This document shows, one piece after another, positions 1-7,389 of a stretch of DNA of 35,678 nt; position 1 is the stretch's first letter, and every line of letters begins with the position of its first letter. Position numbers and translations under genes: made by a program. This stretch comes from Abditibacteriota bacterium (GTDB lineage Bacteria; Armatimonadota; UBA5829), in the NCBI GenBank assembly GCA_017445025.1, contig JAFSVJ010000121.1, forward strand, positions 1 through 35,678, given 5' to 3'. The notes beneath the pieces were generated by a model, which had not been told where the DNA came from, did not search any database, and worked only from the letters and a program-made list of their open reading frames with translations.

Positions 1-206
1 AAAAATCTTAAATCCCCTAAAAATCTCTTATTTTTTGCTTAACGCAATTTCTCTCTCCGTGTTTCCCTGACGATTCTCACAAAATAACATTTTATCAATG
101 GCTATTGCCTTGAAAAATGACATTTTGCTCCGAGTCTACGGTCAACGACTACATTCGTAATTGCTTACAAAAAATAGTGCTTTTTGGTGATTTGGAATTT
201 TTTATT
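1..206 (+). repeat. Palindromic dispersed element, copy 1 (left end may be cut by the window)
   Basis: Non-coding element related to those at 26561-26775 and 32453-32672. Its ends form imperfect terminal inverted repeats: the left end carries AAATCCCCTAAAAATCTC followed by TTTTTTGCTTAACG, and the right end read in reverse carries AAATCACCAAAAAG followed by TTTTTTGTAAGC. A small GGC-tatt-GCC-like apex lies near the middle (about 108-118). Shared blocks with the other copies include CGACTACA near 146-153 and the TTTTTGGTGATTT right end (182-194). No ORF or transposase lies inside, so it resembles a MITE or a long-hairpin intergenic repeat. The right boundary abuts a truncated flavodoxin-like gene start. 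Confidence 0.75.
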
Positions 207-302
207 TATGCCCATTTTCTTTTGCACCTCTTATAAATTCGTCAGCTAACAAACCGCTTGATGAATATTTATGAGGACTGGATTTTATAAAAAAATATAC
301 AT
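202..302 (-). pseudogene. Truncated, frameshifted start of a flavodoxin-fold NAD(P)H/FMN reductase-like gene
   Basis: An ATG at 302 preceded by an AAGGA ribosome site opens a reading frame broken in a T7 run. With one T restored it reads M-Y-I-F-F-I, then KSSPHKYSSSGLLADEF, then IRGAKENGHK and a stop at 202-204. The pattern xxSSPHK...SSGLLADEFIxGAKExGH is typical of the FMN-binding N-terminus of NADPH-dependent FMN reductases and iron-sulfur flavoproteins. The reading frame ends exactly where the palindromic element begins, so the gene is cut after about 34 codons. It lies downstream of the PHP gene in the same orientation, probably its former operon partner. Family assignment rests on about 30 residues. 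Confidence 0.6.
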
Positions 303-354
303 ATAACTATCCTTAAATCTCTAATTATTTTAAACACTCTGTTATTAAATCTTA

Positions 355-1254
355 TTAGATCACCCAAGGTTTTTCAAGAGGCCAGAAGAAAATAAATGAT
401 AAAGCTTCTTTATAATCTATTTCTTCTTTCTCCATTACACAATCAGTAAATTTTGCTGTAAGTTTTACCCCTGCCTGTTGCAGGAGAGTAAAGGTAAAAT
501 CAAACTTATCTGCTATTGTGTATTTATTGTGAGCATCACTTGTAATGATTACCGGCACTTCATATTTGGCACAAGTCTTTAGCCAGAACAAATTTGGATC
601 TATTCTGTATTTATACAAAAGAAGAGAAGTATTAAATTCTATTGCTATATCGTTTTCTTTACAAGCACATATAAGCTCTTCATAAAGGTCATAGAACCTA
701 CTTTCGTCTTCCATGGGATTAAACGATCTGTAATCTTCAAAATGGCCAAGTATTTGAAACTTTCCTCTTTTGGCAAAACCTATATAAGCTTTAAGAATAT
801 TTTCATAATCATCTTCCGTCACATTGTCAAGAGATTCAAAAGAATGATAGCCTATTCCGTTAAGTGCATGGATAGCACCTATAATATAGTCAGGCTTGTA
901 GGTCATTACCAAATCAACAGATTGGTCAAGATTGCTCTCATACAGATCCATTTCCAAACCGCTTTTAACTATGATTTGGTCTTTGAATTTTTCTTTGGCG
1001 TCTTTCAACATAAGAAAATATTTATGAAGTGAGCCTCTCATAGAGTAAGGGGCAATTTTCTTTGTTTTTAGTTCCTTAAACTCTATTCCCAAATATTTTT
1101 CACTACCAAAATACTCTTCCCAATCATCGGGCCACAGTCCCCAATGTTCACTGATACCTACTTCGGTTAAACCTTTAAGGATAGCAAATTCTATCATTTC
1201 ATCAATAGAGTGCTTGCCATCTCTCACTGTTGTATGCATATGATAATCTAACAC
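355..1254 (-). CDS. PHP-domain phosphoesterase (histidinol-phosphatase HisK-like)
   Basis: 299-residue cytosolic PHP-superfamily protein, probably a metal-dependent phosphoesterase of the HisK/histidinol-phosphatase type. Metal-ligand motifs are visible in order: HMHTTVRDGKHS near the N-terminus, SEHWG (about residue 35), GLEMD (about 99), GAIHALNG (about 126), GHFEDYR (about 169) and the C-terminal SDAH (about 240). The start is GTG at 1254, supported by AAGGAG six bases upstream. It has its own promoter at 1325-1353 and a GC-rich leader hairpin. No histidine-biosynthesis genes are nearby, so the substrate may be another phosphorylated metabolite. The second PHP gene at 16616 shares the fold and the same motif order, and both sit beside glycosidase genes, which hints at sugar-phosphate metabolism. 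Confidence 0.8.
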   Translation of the reverse strand: MLDYHMHTTVRDGKHSIDEMIEFAILKGLTEVGISEHWGLWPDDWEEYFGSEKYLGIEFKELKTKKIAPYSMRGSLHKYFLMLKDAKEKFKDQIIVKSGLEMDLYESNLDQSVDLVMTYKPDYIIGAIHALNGIGYHSFESLDNVTEDDYENILKAYIGFAKRGKFQILGHFEDYRSFNPMEDESRFYDLYEELICACKENDIAIEFNTSLLLYKYRIDPNLFWLKTCAKYEVPVIITSDAHNKYTIADKFDFTFTLLQQAGVKLTAKFTDCVMEKEEIDYKEALSFIFFWPLEKPWVI

Positions 1255-1274
1255 TTTTTACTCCTTAAAATAAA

Positions 1275-1307
1275 CCCCGCGGAGTGCAGTTTCCGGCAGT
1301 CCGGGGG
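1275..1307 (-). promoter_or_regulatory. GC-rich leader hairpin with T-rich tail before the PHP gene
   Basis: On the minus strand a GC-rich imperfect stem (CCCCGGACTGC pairing with TGCAC..CCGCGGGG, small bulges) is followed by TTTATTTTAAGGAG, the last six bases being the ribosome site of the PHP gene. It begins about 12 nt after the predicted start of transcription. It could act as an attenuator, an mRNA stabiliser or a protein-binding leader. The local GC content stands out strongly from the AT-rich surroundings. Confidence 0.55.
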
Positions 1308-1324
1308 CAAAGTTTTTCAATATT

Positions 1325-1353
1325 ATTATACTACAAAACAGGTAGAATTTCAA
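1325..1353 (-). promoter_or_regulatory. Promoter of the PHP gene
   Basis: Minus strand -35 TTGAAA (1348-1353), 17-nt spacer, -10 TATAAT (1325-1330). Predicted transcription start is near 1318. It lies just past the stop codon of the DUF4838 gene, so the PHP gene can be transcribed on its own. Confidence 0.75.
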
Positions 1354-1370
1354 GTTTTAAAGATCTAACT

Positions 1371-3782
1371 TTAGAACACTATTTTCATGGCTTCTTCTTC
1401 GGTCATTTTGTTTTGACAAACTATTCTGTAAACAAGTTGATAAAGGCCACCGGCTTTTGCGGCATTATAAACCTTAACACTAATAATATTTTCGCCTTCC
1501 GTCACATAGGGTTTTATGTCTATTATAAAAGGTTTAAGCCATATTTGTTCGGGGGTTAGATTGAGACTCTCACAGGTGTGTTCAAGGACCTTTTTTCCGT
1601 TTACATAAACTGTGGCTTCTTCGTCACAGGCTCCAAAAATATAGTATATGTTTTCAGCTTTCATTTCTTCGGCTGATATATTGTCAATTCGCCTATACCA
1701 AGATGTGCCTATATATTCTCCTATGGTGCCATCATAATATTCTCCGGATTTTATCTTTTTCCAAGAAGAAGAGTCAAAAGACTTGTCTGCATAGCCGCTT
1801 GTTTCACCTATATTGTCAGGGTCTGTGGAAAAATTCCATTCCTCTTTGATAATACCAAAAGCTGTTTTATTTTCACCGTATAAAATAGCTTTCCACTTAT
1901 TCATAAGAGGATCTTTATTATTATTCCAACTAAAATGAAGTTCACCTATGGCTTTAACATTTTCAGCTTTGAAAACATCATCCAATTCATTATATATTTT
2001 TTGATAGAATTCTACATCATATTTCATTCCTTCCGTGCTTGGCTTAAAAGAACCGTTACCTTGTAACACCCCTAAATCTCTGGCAAGAATAAAGTAGTTA
2101 AGGGAAGCCTTAAAAGTCTTTACTTTTTCATAAAGTTCCGAATCATCTTTTGATACTTCCATAGCTTTTTCAAGACATTTTATGCTCTTTTCCACAAATT
2201 GTTTTGTAAACAAGGGAGCTTCCGGACTAATTCTAATTCCATTCGTCATAATTGGATTTTCTGCTTCTGTGGTATAGGGCTTTACAGTGACATTGTGAGG
2301 TTTTTTGTGATTTTTATAATATAAATCATTTAAAAGACAATCATATTCCCAAATATATTTGGCTGCCTTTCCGTAGTAGCCCTCTATAAAGTCTTTACGA
2401 AGAGCTTTTTCGTCAAGGTCCGGGTTCCACAAAAGTTTGCTCCACACCCATGCTTTCATATACCCCTCGTCTCTTATGGTATTTGGATAGGAGTTGCCTT
2501 GCAAAAACACACCACCTACCCCCAAATCTCTCAGTATTCTCAAGTTTTTGGCAGTTGTGGTTATATTTGGCATAGGCATAAGCCAATGGCTGTAGTTTGA
2601 CACATAATTCCAAGTTATGACATTCCCGCCGACATCTATCCAATTCTTAACGTTTTCCTTATATTTTTCCGTTTCGTTATAGTCACAGAAAGGGAAGGGC
2701 CAATCGGAATTATCGGAGCAAACAAAGATTAAAATGTTTTTGTTTGGTTTTATAGTTTTAGGTGCCTTTACATAATCAAGGTATGCCAAAGTCAAAATTT
2801 TAACATTGGGATAAACTTCGTTGGTTCTTTCAATTATTTCATTTAAGGCTTTAAAGAGAGTGGCGGCTTTTGTGCCTTCCTTCTCGTCCAAAGCTCTGCA
2901 CTTTTCACAGTCACAAAGAGGAGTTCCGTCCTGAGGTGACAAACCTACTATATCGGCATTAGTATCTTTTATAAACTGTATGAGCTTTTTTGTTGTAATA
3001 TCTATTACATCTTGGTTAGACCAACAGAGTTGGCTCCAAGCCTTTCTCACTCCGTCATATTCTCCAAAATATTCGGGATGCTCATCAAACATATCTGCTG
3101 TGACAAAGTTAAAAGAGGTGTGACAAATCCAAGTGTTATCTGTGTTGTTCCCCAATTCTGTGGGAAATTTTAAATAATGACCGGCTTCAAAGCTAATCTG
3201 TGACAAAGGGTTGGCTCTGTTAATAAAGGCAAAGTCTTCATCAAAGGCTTCTTCAGCACCGGGATGTCTTGTATCAAAAGGTGGGTTATATTCTCTGGGA
3301 ACAAAGGAGAGCTTTGTCCCCTTAATGGTGGGTATTGTATAATCCTTTTTTCTTGTCCAAAATCTGCAACCTAAATCTTCTTCAAGGAGAGCATAAACTC
3401 CATATATAGGACCTCGTCTTTCCCCACCAAAAATGTAGAGATTGTTGTCCTTGGTTTCTATACCATAGCCTTCTAGTTCAAGTTTAATGTTAGAGAAACC
3501 GCTTTCGTAAAAGGCTTTGGTCTTTCCGAGAGATATAAAGTTTCCTTCTTTATACTCTTCTTCTTTAATAACTTTAAAATCTTTGCCATAGATTTGAGAC
3601 AGGTATTTGGATAAATCTTCACCGGCTCTGATTTCCGTAGGAAGAGGTTTATCGGGAATAAGGATTTGAATATTCTGAATATCTATTGAATATGATTTCC
3701 CCTTTGGTTTTAGTGAGTTGGTCCAAGAAAAACAGGACACACATAATAAGAATATTAAGATAATAAAACCGATTCTTTTCAT
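1371..3782 (-). CDS. Secreted DUF4838 protein, GH67 alpha-glucuronidase-like, with C-terminal jelly-roll
   Basis: 803 residues. The N-terminus is a signal peptide (MKRIGFIILIFLLCVSCFSW), possibly lipoprotein-like because of the Cys before FSW. Residues of about 25-155 resemble the GH67 alpha-glucuronidase N-terminal domain (GYGIETKDNNLYIFGGE, RGPIYGVYALLEEDLGCRFW). The DUF4838 core follows (WICHTSFNFV, LSPQDG, a CDCEKC cysteine cluster near 290, then LTLAYLDYV). The last ~150 residues resemble the galactose-binding jelly-roll of GH2 enzymes (SWYRR, ATVYVNGKKVLEH, NIISVKVYN). ATG 3782 is preceded by GAGGTG; an in-frame TTG at 3794 overlaps that site and is unlikely. The likely role is extracellular glycan cleavage or binding. 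It is co-oriented with the prepilin upstream, and the GntR/LacI regulator divergent from that prepilin is a plausible controller. Activity on a specific glycan cannot be stated. Confidence 0.8.
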   Translation of the reverse strand: MKRIGFIILIFLLCVSCFSWTNSLKPKGKSYSIDIQNIQILIPDKPLPTEIRAGEDLSKYLSQIYGKDFKVIKEEEYKEGNFISLGKTKAFYESGFSNIKLELEGYGIETKDNNLYIFGGERRGPIYGVYALLEEDLGCRFWTRKKDYTIPTIKGTKLSFVPREYNPPFDTRHPGAEEAFDEDFAFINRANPLSQISFEAGHYLKFPTELGNNTDNTWICHTSFNFVTADMFDEHPEYFGEYDGVRKAWSQLCWSNQDVIDITTKKLIQFIKDTNADIVGLSPQDGTPLCDCEKCRALDEKEGTKAATLFKALNEIIERTNEVYPNVKILTLAYLDYVKAPKTIKPNKNILIFVCSDNSDWPFPFCDYNETEKYKENVKNWIDVGGNVITWNYVSNYSHWLMPMPNITTTAKNLRILRDLGVGGVFLQGNSYPNTIRDEGYMKAWVWSKLLWNPDLDEKALRKDFIEGYYGKAAKYIWEYDCLLNDLYYKNHKKPHNVTVKPYTTEAENPIMTNGIRISPEAPLFTKQFVEKSIKCLEKAMEVSKDDSELYEKVKTFKASLNYFILARDLGVLQGNGSFKPSTEGMKYDVEFYQKIYNELDDVFKAENVKAIGELHFSWNNNKDPLMNKWKAILYGENKTAFGIIKEEWNFSTDPDNIGETSGYADKSFDSSSWKKIKSGEYYDGTIGEYIGTSWYRRIDNISAEEMKAENIYYIFGACDEEATVYVNGKKVLEHTCESLNLTPEQIWLKPFIIDIKPYVTEGENIISVKVYNAAKAGGLYQLVYRIVCQNKMTEEEAMKIVF

Positions 3783-3792
3783 TTTACACCTC

Positions 3793-3817
3793 AAAAAATA
3801 GGCTTCCTATGGAAGCC
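3793..3817 (-). terminator. Terminator/attenuator between the prepilin and DUF4838 genes
   Basis: Minus strand hairpin GGCTTCC-ata-GGAAGCC followed by a TATTTTTT tract, ending at the ribosome site of the DUF4838 gene. No separate promoter is visible after it, so DUF4838 is presumably expressed by partial read-through. This would give more prepilin than glycosidase transcript. Confidence 0.75.
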
Positions 3818-3836
3818 CATTTTAATTAAATTATAA

Positions 3837-4607
3837 CTATTGTCGTTCGTAATTCCACATAGGTGACCAAGTTCCAAGGGTATCGGCATTGGCATAATCT
3901 GCTGAAGGACCTTGTCCTTTTTTGGAATATTTAGCGTGACCGTCAGCGTATGTGAAGTTAAATCCTCCAAGGTGACCGTATACAATATTTTCACCAAAGA
4001 ACAGACGGCATAAGTCTGTAGAGTGACGAACACCGGTTCCGTCACCGAAACTTGGGTTATATACGTTTCCTGACCAAATGAGAGTTTCTCCAAAAAGAAC
4101 TGTTTCGGAAACATTTTTGATCTGACTCATAACAGTCACTTTTGTATTTGTGGCACCACCGTTACTGTTGGAACCGAACCAATAATTCATACCGTATCCA
4201 CCGGAGTTCTTGTTGTTTGGACATTTGTATAAACCTATGTTCTTTACGTATGGGAATATACAGTCTTCCCAAGTGGCGTGGGCGTCGTTTTCTCCGGCAC
4301 CATACATCCATTTATGCATTTTCCAACAGGGATAGTCAGATGGAAATTCGGCTCTTGCCCATTCCTTATAGTTGTATGGGTAGGTTTCGTCGTAGTCATC
4401 TGTATACAGCTGGATAGCTGTTCCCAGTTGTTTTAAGTTTGACAAACAACTTGCTTGTCTTGCCTTGTCTCTTGCCTGTGCGAAAACGGGGAAGAGAATG
4501 GCTGCCAAAATTGCTATAATAGCAATTACAACCAACAATTCGATAAGGGTAAAACCTTTATCACTCTTTTTGAACATTTCTACAATGTTCATGAACTTTT
4601 TGAACAT
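3837..4607 (-). CDS. Type II secretion/pilin-like prepilin, DUF1559 (H-x9-DG) family
   Basis: 256 residues. A short basic leader ending in KKSDKG is followed by [16 protein letters not shown], the class III prepilin signal: prepilin peptidase would cut after Gly and N-methylate Phe, leaving the hydrophobic helix as the assembly domain. The helix continues into [13 protein letters not shown] and [10 protein letters not shown], hallmarks of DUF1559 proteins. Near the C-terminus [12 protein letters not shown] gives the H-x9-DG signature. ATG 4607 is preceded by GGAGG eight bases upstream; a longer frame back to 4712 runs through the promoter and is unlikely. The leader repeats itself ([10 protein letters not shown], then MFKKSDKGF), giving a second possible ATG. 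DUF1559 proteins often accompany glycosidases and LacI/GntR-type regulators in Armatimonadota, Planctomycetes and Lentisphaerae; their function is poorly known. Confidence 0.88.
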   Translation of the reverse strand: MFKKFMNIVEMFKKSDKGFTLIELLVVIAIIAILAAILFPVFAQARDKARQASCLSNLKQLGTAIQLYTDDYDETYPYNYKEWARAEFPSDYPCWKMHKWMYGAGENDAHATWEDCIFPYVKNIGLYKCPNNKNSGGYGMNYWFGSNSNGGATNTKVTVMSQIKNVSETVLFGETLIWSGNVYNPSFGDGTGVRHSTDLCRLFFGENIVYGHLGGFNFTYADGHAKYSKKGQGPSADYANADTLGTWSPMWNYERQ

Positions 4608-4633
4608 CTTTTGTTCCTCCGTTAATTGTTTTT

Positions 4634-4671
4634 TAGACAAATTATTATACAAATATATATTTATTTGTCTA
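4634..4671 (-). promoter_or_regulatory. Palindrome in the 5' UTR of the prepilin gene
   Basis: TAGACAAAT (4634-4642) and ATTTGTCTA (4663-4671) are perfect 9-nt inverted arms around a 20-nt AT-rich centre, placed immediately after the predicted transcription start. It could be an RNA hairpin stabilising an abundant mRNA, or an operator for the divergent GntR-type regulator. Confidence 0.5.
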
Positions 4672-4682
4672 TTCTCAATTAT

Positions 4683-4712
4683 ATTATACCACAAAATTTG
4701 TGTAAATGTCAA
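4683..4712 (-). promoter_or_regulatory. Promoter of the prepilin-DUF4838 operon
   Basis: Minus strand consensus -35 TTGACA (4707-4712), 18-nt spacer, -10 TATAAT (4683-4688) with extended TGTGG upstream of it. This is one of the best matches in the window and fits high expression of a pilin. It is divergent from the gntR-type promoter 50 bp away. Confidence 0.85.
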
Positions 4713-4761
4713 GGGCTAAACCCCCTTTTTTCATAGATTTTTAAAATTTTTTTTATTTTTT

Positions 4762-4790
4762 TTGATTTTTTTCTAAAAAAGTGATATAAT
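4762..4790 (+). promoter_or_regulatory. Promoter of the GntR-type regulator
   Basis: -35 TTGATT (4762-4767), 17-nt spacer, -10 TATAAT (4785-4790). Predicted start near 4797 gives a leader of about 45 nt. The space shared with the divergent prepilin promoter is the obvious place for autoregulatory operators. Confidence 0.7.
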
Positions 4791-4842
4791 ATAATTGTTA
4801 AACAAATTTTTAGACATATTTTATAAATTTAGGAGAAAACTT

Positions 4843-5886
4843 TTGGACAAAAAGGAACTGGTAATAGAATATATTGAAAATAAAATAAGAGATGGTATTT
4901 GGAAACCGGAAGATCGTATTGATCCGGAAACCAAGCTAGCCAAGGATTTATCTCTTTCTCGGGGAACGGTTCACGAAGCCCTAAGTATTCTCTGCGACAA
5001 GAATATACTGACAAAACAACAGGGCAGCGGAACCTACGTAAAAGATATTTCTTCATTAATTAACAAAAAATATATCTTAATCGTTTCCGCGGAAAGATAT
5101 GTGGTGGACCTGGTAGGAGGAATTTACAGGTTAACCATTGAATATGTCAAAGAATTAATTAATAAACAAGGATACACCCCCATTTTTCGTGTGGTTCACG
5201 ATGACGGAGACTTAACCGATAATATAGGAATAGATACAAACGAAATTGCGGGAGTATTACTTATCAACGCTCACACAAGCAAAAATATATTTAAAACAAT
5301 CATTAAGAATAAAATCCCCATTGTATCATTTCTAAATGCCAAAAGCAAAACCTTCTCCTCAGTTGTGACAGACCACGAAGATATGTTCTATAAATTAACA
5401 AATCTCATTGAAAAATATAAACTTAAAGATATTATTGCCATAACTCACAAAAAAACCATATTTGAAAGAAATACAGATGTGTTTCTCTTCTATGCCTTAG
5501 ACAGATACTTCTATGAAAACTATAACTTAATAGAAGTTCCCTTTTCCTACGACTTGAAAACCACACCAAAGGCACTGAGAGAAGCCTTTAAAAAAATTAA
5601 AAAAACTCCCGATGCAATAGTTTTTCTTGACGATACAATTTATAAATCAGGTATGAGCGTATTCCCCGAATTTGACGGTCTCCTCAAAAAAACCAAAATT
5701 ATCACCCATTCCAGCGGAGATATGGAGTTTGGTAATTATTATAAGATATGTAGGCTGGAATTTAACCTGAAAGAAATTGCTGTCAAAAGCTTTGAATTGC
5801 TAATGAAACACATTAATAAAGAATTTATTGAAGATTATAATGTATATGTGAAAGCAACGGTGGTAAACGAAGAAGCCCTTGCTTAA
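4843..5886 (+). CDS. GntR-type HTH / LacI-type sensor transcriptional regulator
   Basis: 347 residues from TTG 4843, chosen because AGGAG lies seven bases upstream; the longer frame from 4795 would begin at the predicted transcription start. Residues 1-70 form a GntR winged helix (KKELVIEYIENKI, LAKDLSLSRGTVHEAL, QQGSGTYV). From about residue 75 a periplasmic-binding-protein-like sensor of the LacI type follows (YILIVSAE, AGVLLINAH, KIPIVSFLNA, DAIVFLDD). This AraR-like fusion normally binds a sugar or sugar derivative and represses a catabolic locus. Its divergent arrangement with the prepilin/DUF4838 operon suggests it controls that operon. Ligand unknown. Confidence 0.85.
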   Translation: MDKKELVIEYIENKIRDGIWKPEDRIDPETKLAKDLSLSRGTVHEALSILCDKNILTKQQGSGTYVKDISSLINKKYILIVSAERYVVDLVGGIYRLTIEYVKELINKQGYTPIFRVVHDDGDLTDNIGIDTNEIAGVLLINAHTSKNIFKTIIKNKIPIVSFLNAKSKTFSSVVTDHEDMFYKLTNLIEKYKLKDIIAITHKKTIFERNTDVFLFYALDRYFYENYNLIEVPFSYDLKTTPKALREAFKKIKKTPDAIVFLDDTIYKSGMSVFPEFDGLLKKTKIITHSSGDMEFGNYYKICRLEFNLKEIAVKSFELLMKHINKEFIEDYNVYVKATVVNEEALA

Positions 5887-6076
5887 ACCCCTACGTTGAA
5901 CATATTTTAGTTTTTCATGGTTACAAGATGAGTTATTATCCTTAAAAAAGCTTTGCTTCGCTCACCCTATCGCTTAGGGAGATAAATTCTGCATCAAGGA
6001 TGGCAGACTTTAAACTTTAGAGCCCACCAACCATGTAATAAACACCGAGATTTGTGATTTGTAATTCAAAACAGAA
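5887..6076. other. Intergenic stretch without a gene
   Basis: About 190 bp between convergent genes. No coding frame is convincing. It contains a short hairpin CCCTA-tcgct-TAGGG (5965-5979 region) inside a GC-richer patch, and widely spaced inverted CATGGTT/AACCATG arms (near 5917 and 6029). It is not related to the 210-nt palindromic family. It may be a decayed repeat of another kind. Confidence 0.4.
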
Positions 6077-6112
6077 AAATAATCTCAAACCGGTTTTGGT
6101 TTGAGATTATTT
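6077..6112. terminator. Bidirectional terminator between gntR-type regulator and efflux operon
   Basis: Perfect 15-bp inverted arms: AAATAATCTCAAACC (6077-6091) and its complement (6098-6112), with a 6-nt loop. T-rich on both strands, and placed between convergent genes ending at 5886 and 6150. Confidence 0.9.
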
Positions 6113-6149
6113 TTAAACATATGTTTTTTATTATTATTCTGTTATTTTG

Positions 6150-7358
6150 TTATTCATATCTTAATGCTATAATTGGGTCCAGTTTAGCGGCTTGGTTTGC
6201 GGGATACCAACCGAAAAATACACCAACAAGCATAGAAAATCCAAAACTTATAAGTATACTGTCAAGAGCTAATCCAGGGCCTCCTTGATAAAACTTGCTG
6301 ACCGCAAAGATACTGAAAAGCACTCCTATTATAACCCCTATTAAACCACCTTGAATCGAAAGCACCACTGATTCTACCAAAAACTGATTTCTTATATCAC
6401 TTCTTTTAGCACCCAATGCCTTTCTGATACCTATTTCTCTTGTTCTTTCCGTCACAGACACAAGCATTATATTCATAATACCGATTCCACCAACTATAAG
6501 GGAAATTGATGCTATACACATTAACAAAGTTGTAAAAGTTTGACTTGTTTCATTAATCATCTCCAGCATATCAGCTTGATTACGAATAGTAAAGTCATCA
6601 TCCTCACCATCTTTAAGTTTATGGGTTTTTCTCATAAGTTTTGTGACGTCTTGAACAATTAAGTCCATAACATCTTGACTCTTTGCTTGTATTGTAATTC
6701 CTCTCACATCATCTGTTCCGAAAAGTTTTTTCATAGCTGTAGAAATAGGAACAAAAACACAATCATCCGGGTCAAACATTCCTTCTCCACCCTTTTCCTT
6801 TAAAGTTCCTATAACCTTAAATTTATTACCATTAATTGTTATTGACTTACCAATAGGATTAGTAGAACCAAACAAATTATTAACTGTTGAATTTCCAATA
6901 ACCGCCACCTTTGCGGAAGCTTTTACATCTCTTTCATCCAAATACCTACCTTCAAGGACTGTCCAAGAATTAATCTCCGCATAATCCGGGTCTACTCCCG
7001 TGACATTAATGGTAGAAGTTGAATTTAAATATTTAACTGTAGCAGAATTGGAAACTTCACATGTTATTTTATCCACAAATTTACACTTTTGCTTTATCTT
7101 TTCGGCGTCTGATCGTTTTAACTGAATAGCTTTAGCGGCACCGCCTCTCATACCCATAACACCGGCACGAAGGTTTAATTTATTGGTTCCCATAGATTGT
7201 ATTCTGTTAAGAACTGCCTGTTTTGAAGAGTTTCCTATACTCATCATACTGATAACGGAAGCAACTCCTATTATAACTCCCAACATAGTGAGAAAAGAAC
7301 GCATTTTATTGCTTCTTATACTATCTAAGGAAGTTTTAAAATTATCTTTAAATTCCAT
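6150..7358 (-). CDS. MacB-like ABC transporter permease
   Basis: 402 residues. One N-terminal membrane helix (SFLTMLGVIIGVASVIS, about 22-40) is followed by a large extracytoplasmic MacB_PCD domain (about 45-265). Three C-terminal helices form the FtsX domain, with the family hallmark TERTREIGIRKALGAKR (about 309-325) and the closing GWYPANQAAKLDP. Together with the ATPase gene just upstream it forms a type VII ABC system (MacAB/LolCDE-like mechanotransmission), here probably exporting a drug, peptide or lipid-linked compound through the adaptor and TolC partner. It is last in a four-gene minus-strand operon; AAGGAA precedes ATG 7358. Substrate is not evident. Confidence 0.9.
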   Translation of the reverse strand: MEFKDNFKTSLDSIRSNKMRSFLTMLGVIIGVASVISMMSIGNSSKQAVLNRIQSMGTNKLNLRAGVMGMRGGAAKAIQLKRSDAEKIKQKCKFVDKITCEVSNSATVKYLNSTSTINVTGVDPDYAEINSWTVLEGRYLDERDVKASAKVAVIGNSTVNNLFGSTNPIGKSITINGNKFKVIGTLKEKGGEGMFDPDDCVFVPISTAMKKLFGTDDVRGITIQAKSQDVMDLIVQDVTKLMRKTHKLKDGEDDDFTIRNQADMLEMINETSQTFTTLLMCIASISLIVGGIGIMNIMLVSVTERTREIGIRKALGAKRSDIRNQFLVESVVLSIQGGLIGVIIGVLFSIFAVSKFYQGGPGLALDSILISFGFSMLVGVFFGWYPANQAAKLDPIIALRYE

Positions 7359-7389
7359 TTTATTTCCTTATTTTGAAAATTTACAATAT

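Noticed and set aside
3791..4114. 107-codon minus-strand frame overlapping the prepilin and the terminator
   Set aside because: Out-of-frame shadow of the DUF1559 gene; it runs through the terminator hairpin.
4142..4417. Plus-strand reading frame opposite the prepilin gene
   Set aside because: Shadow of a strongly recognisable prepilin gene; Trp/Cys/Arg-rich composition typical of antisense frames.
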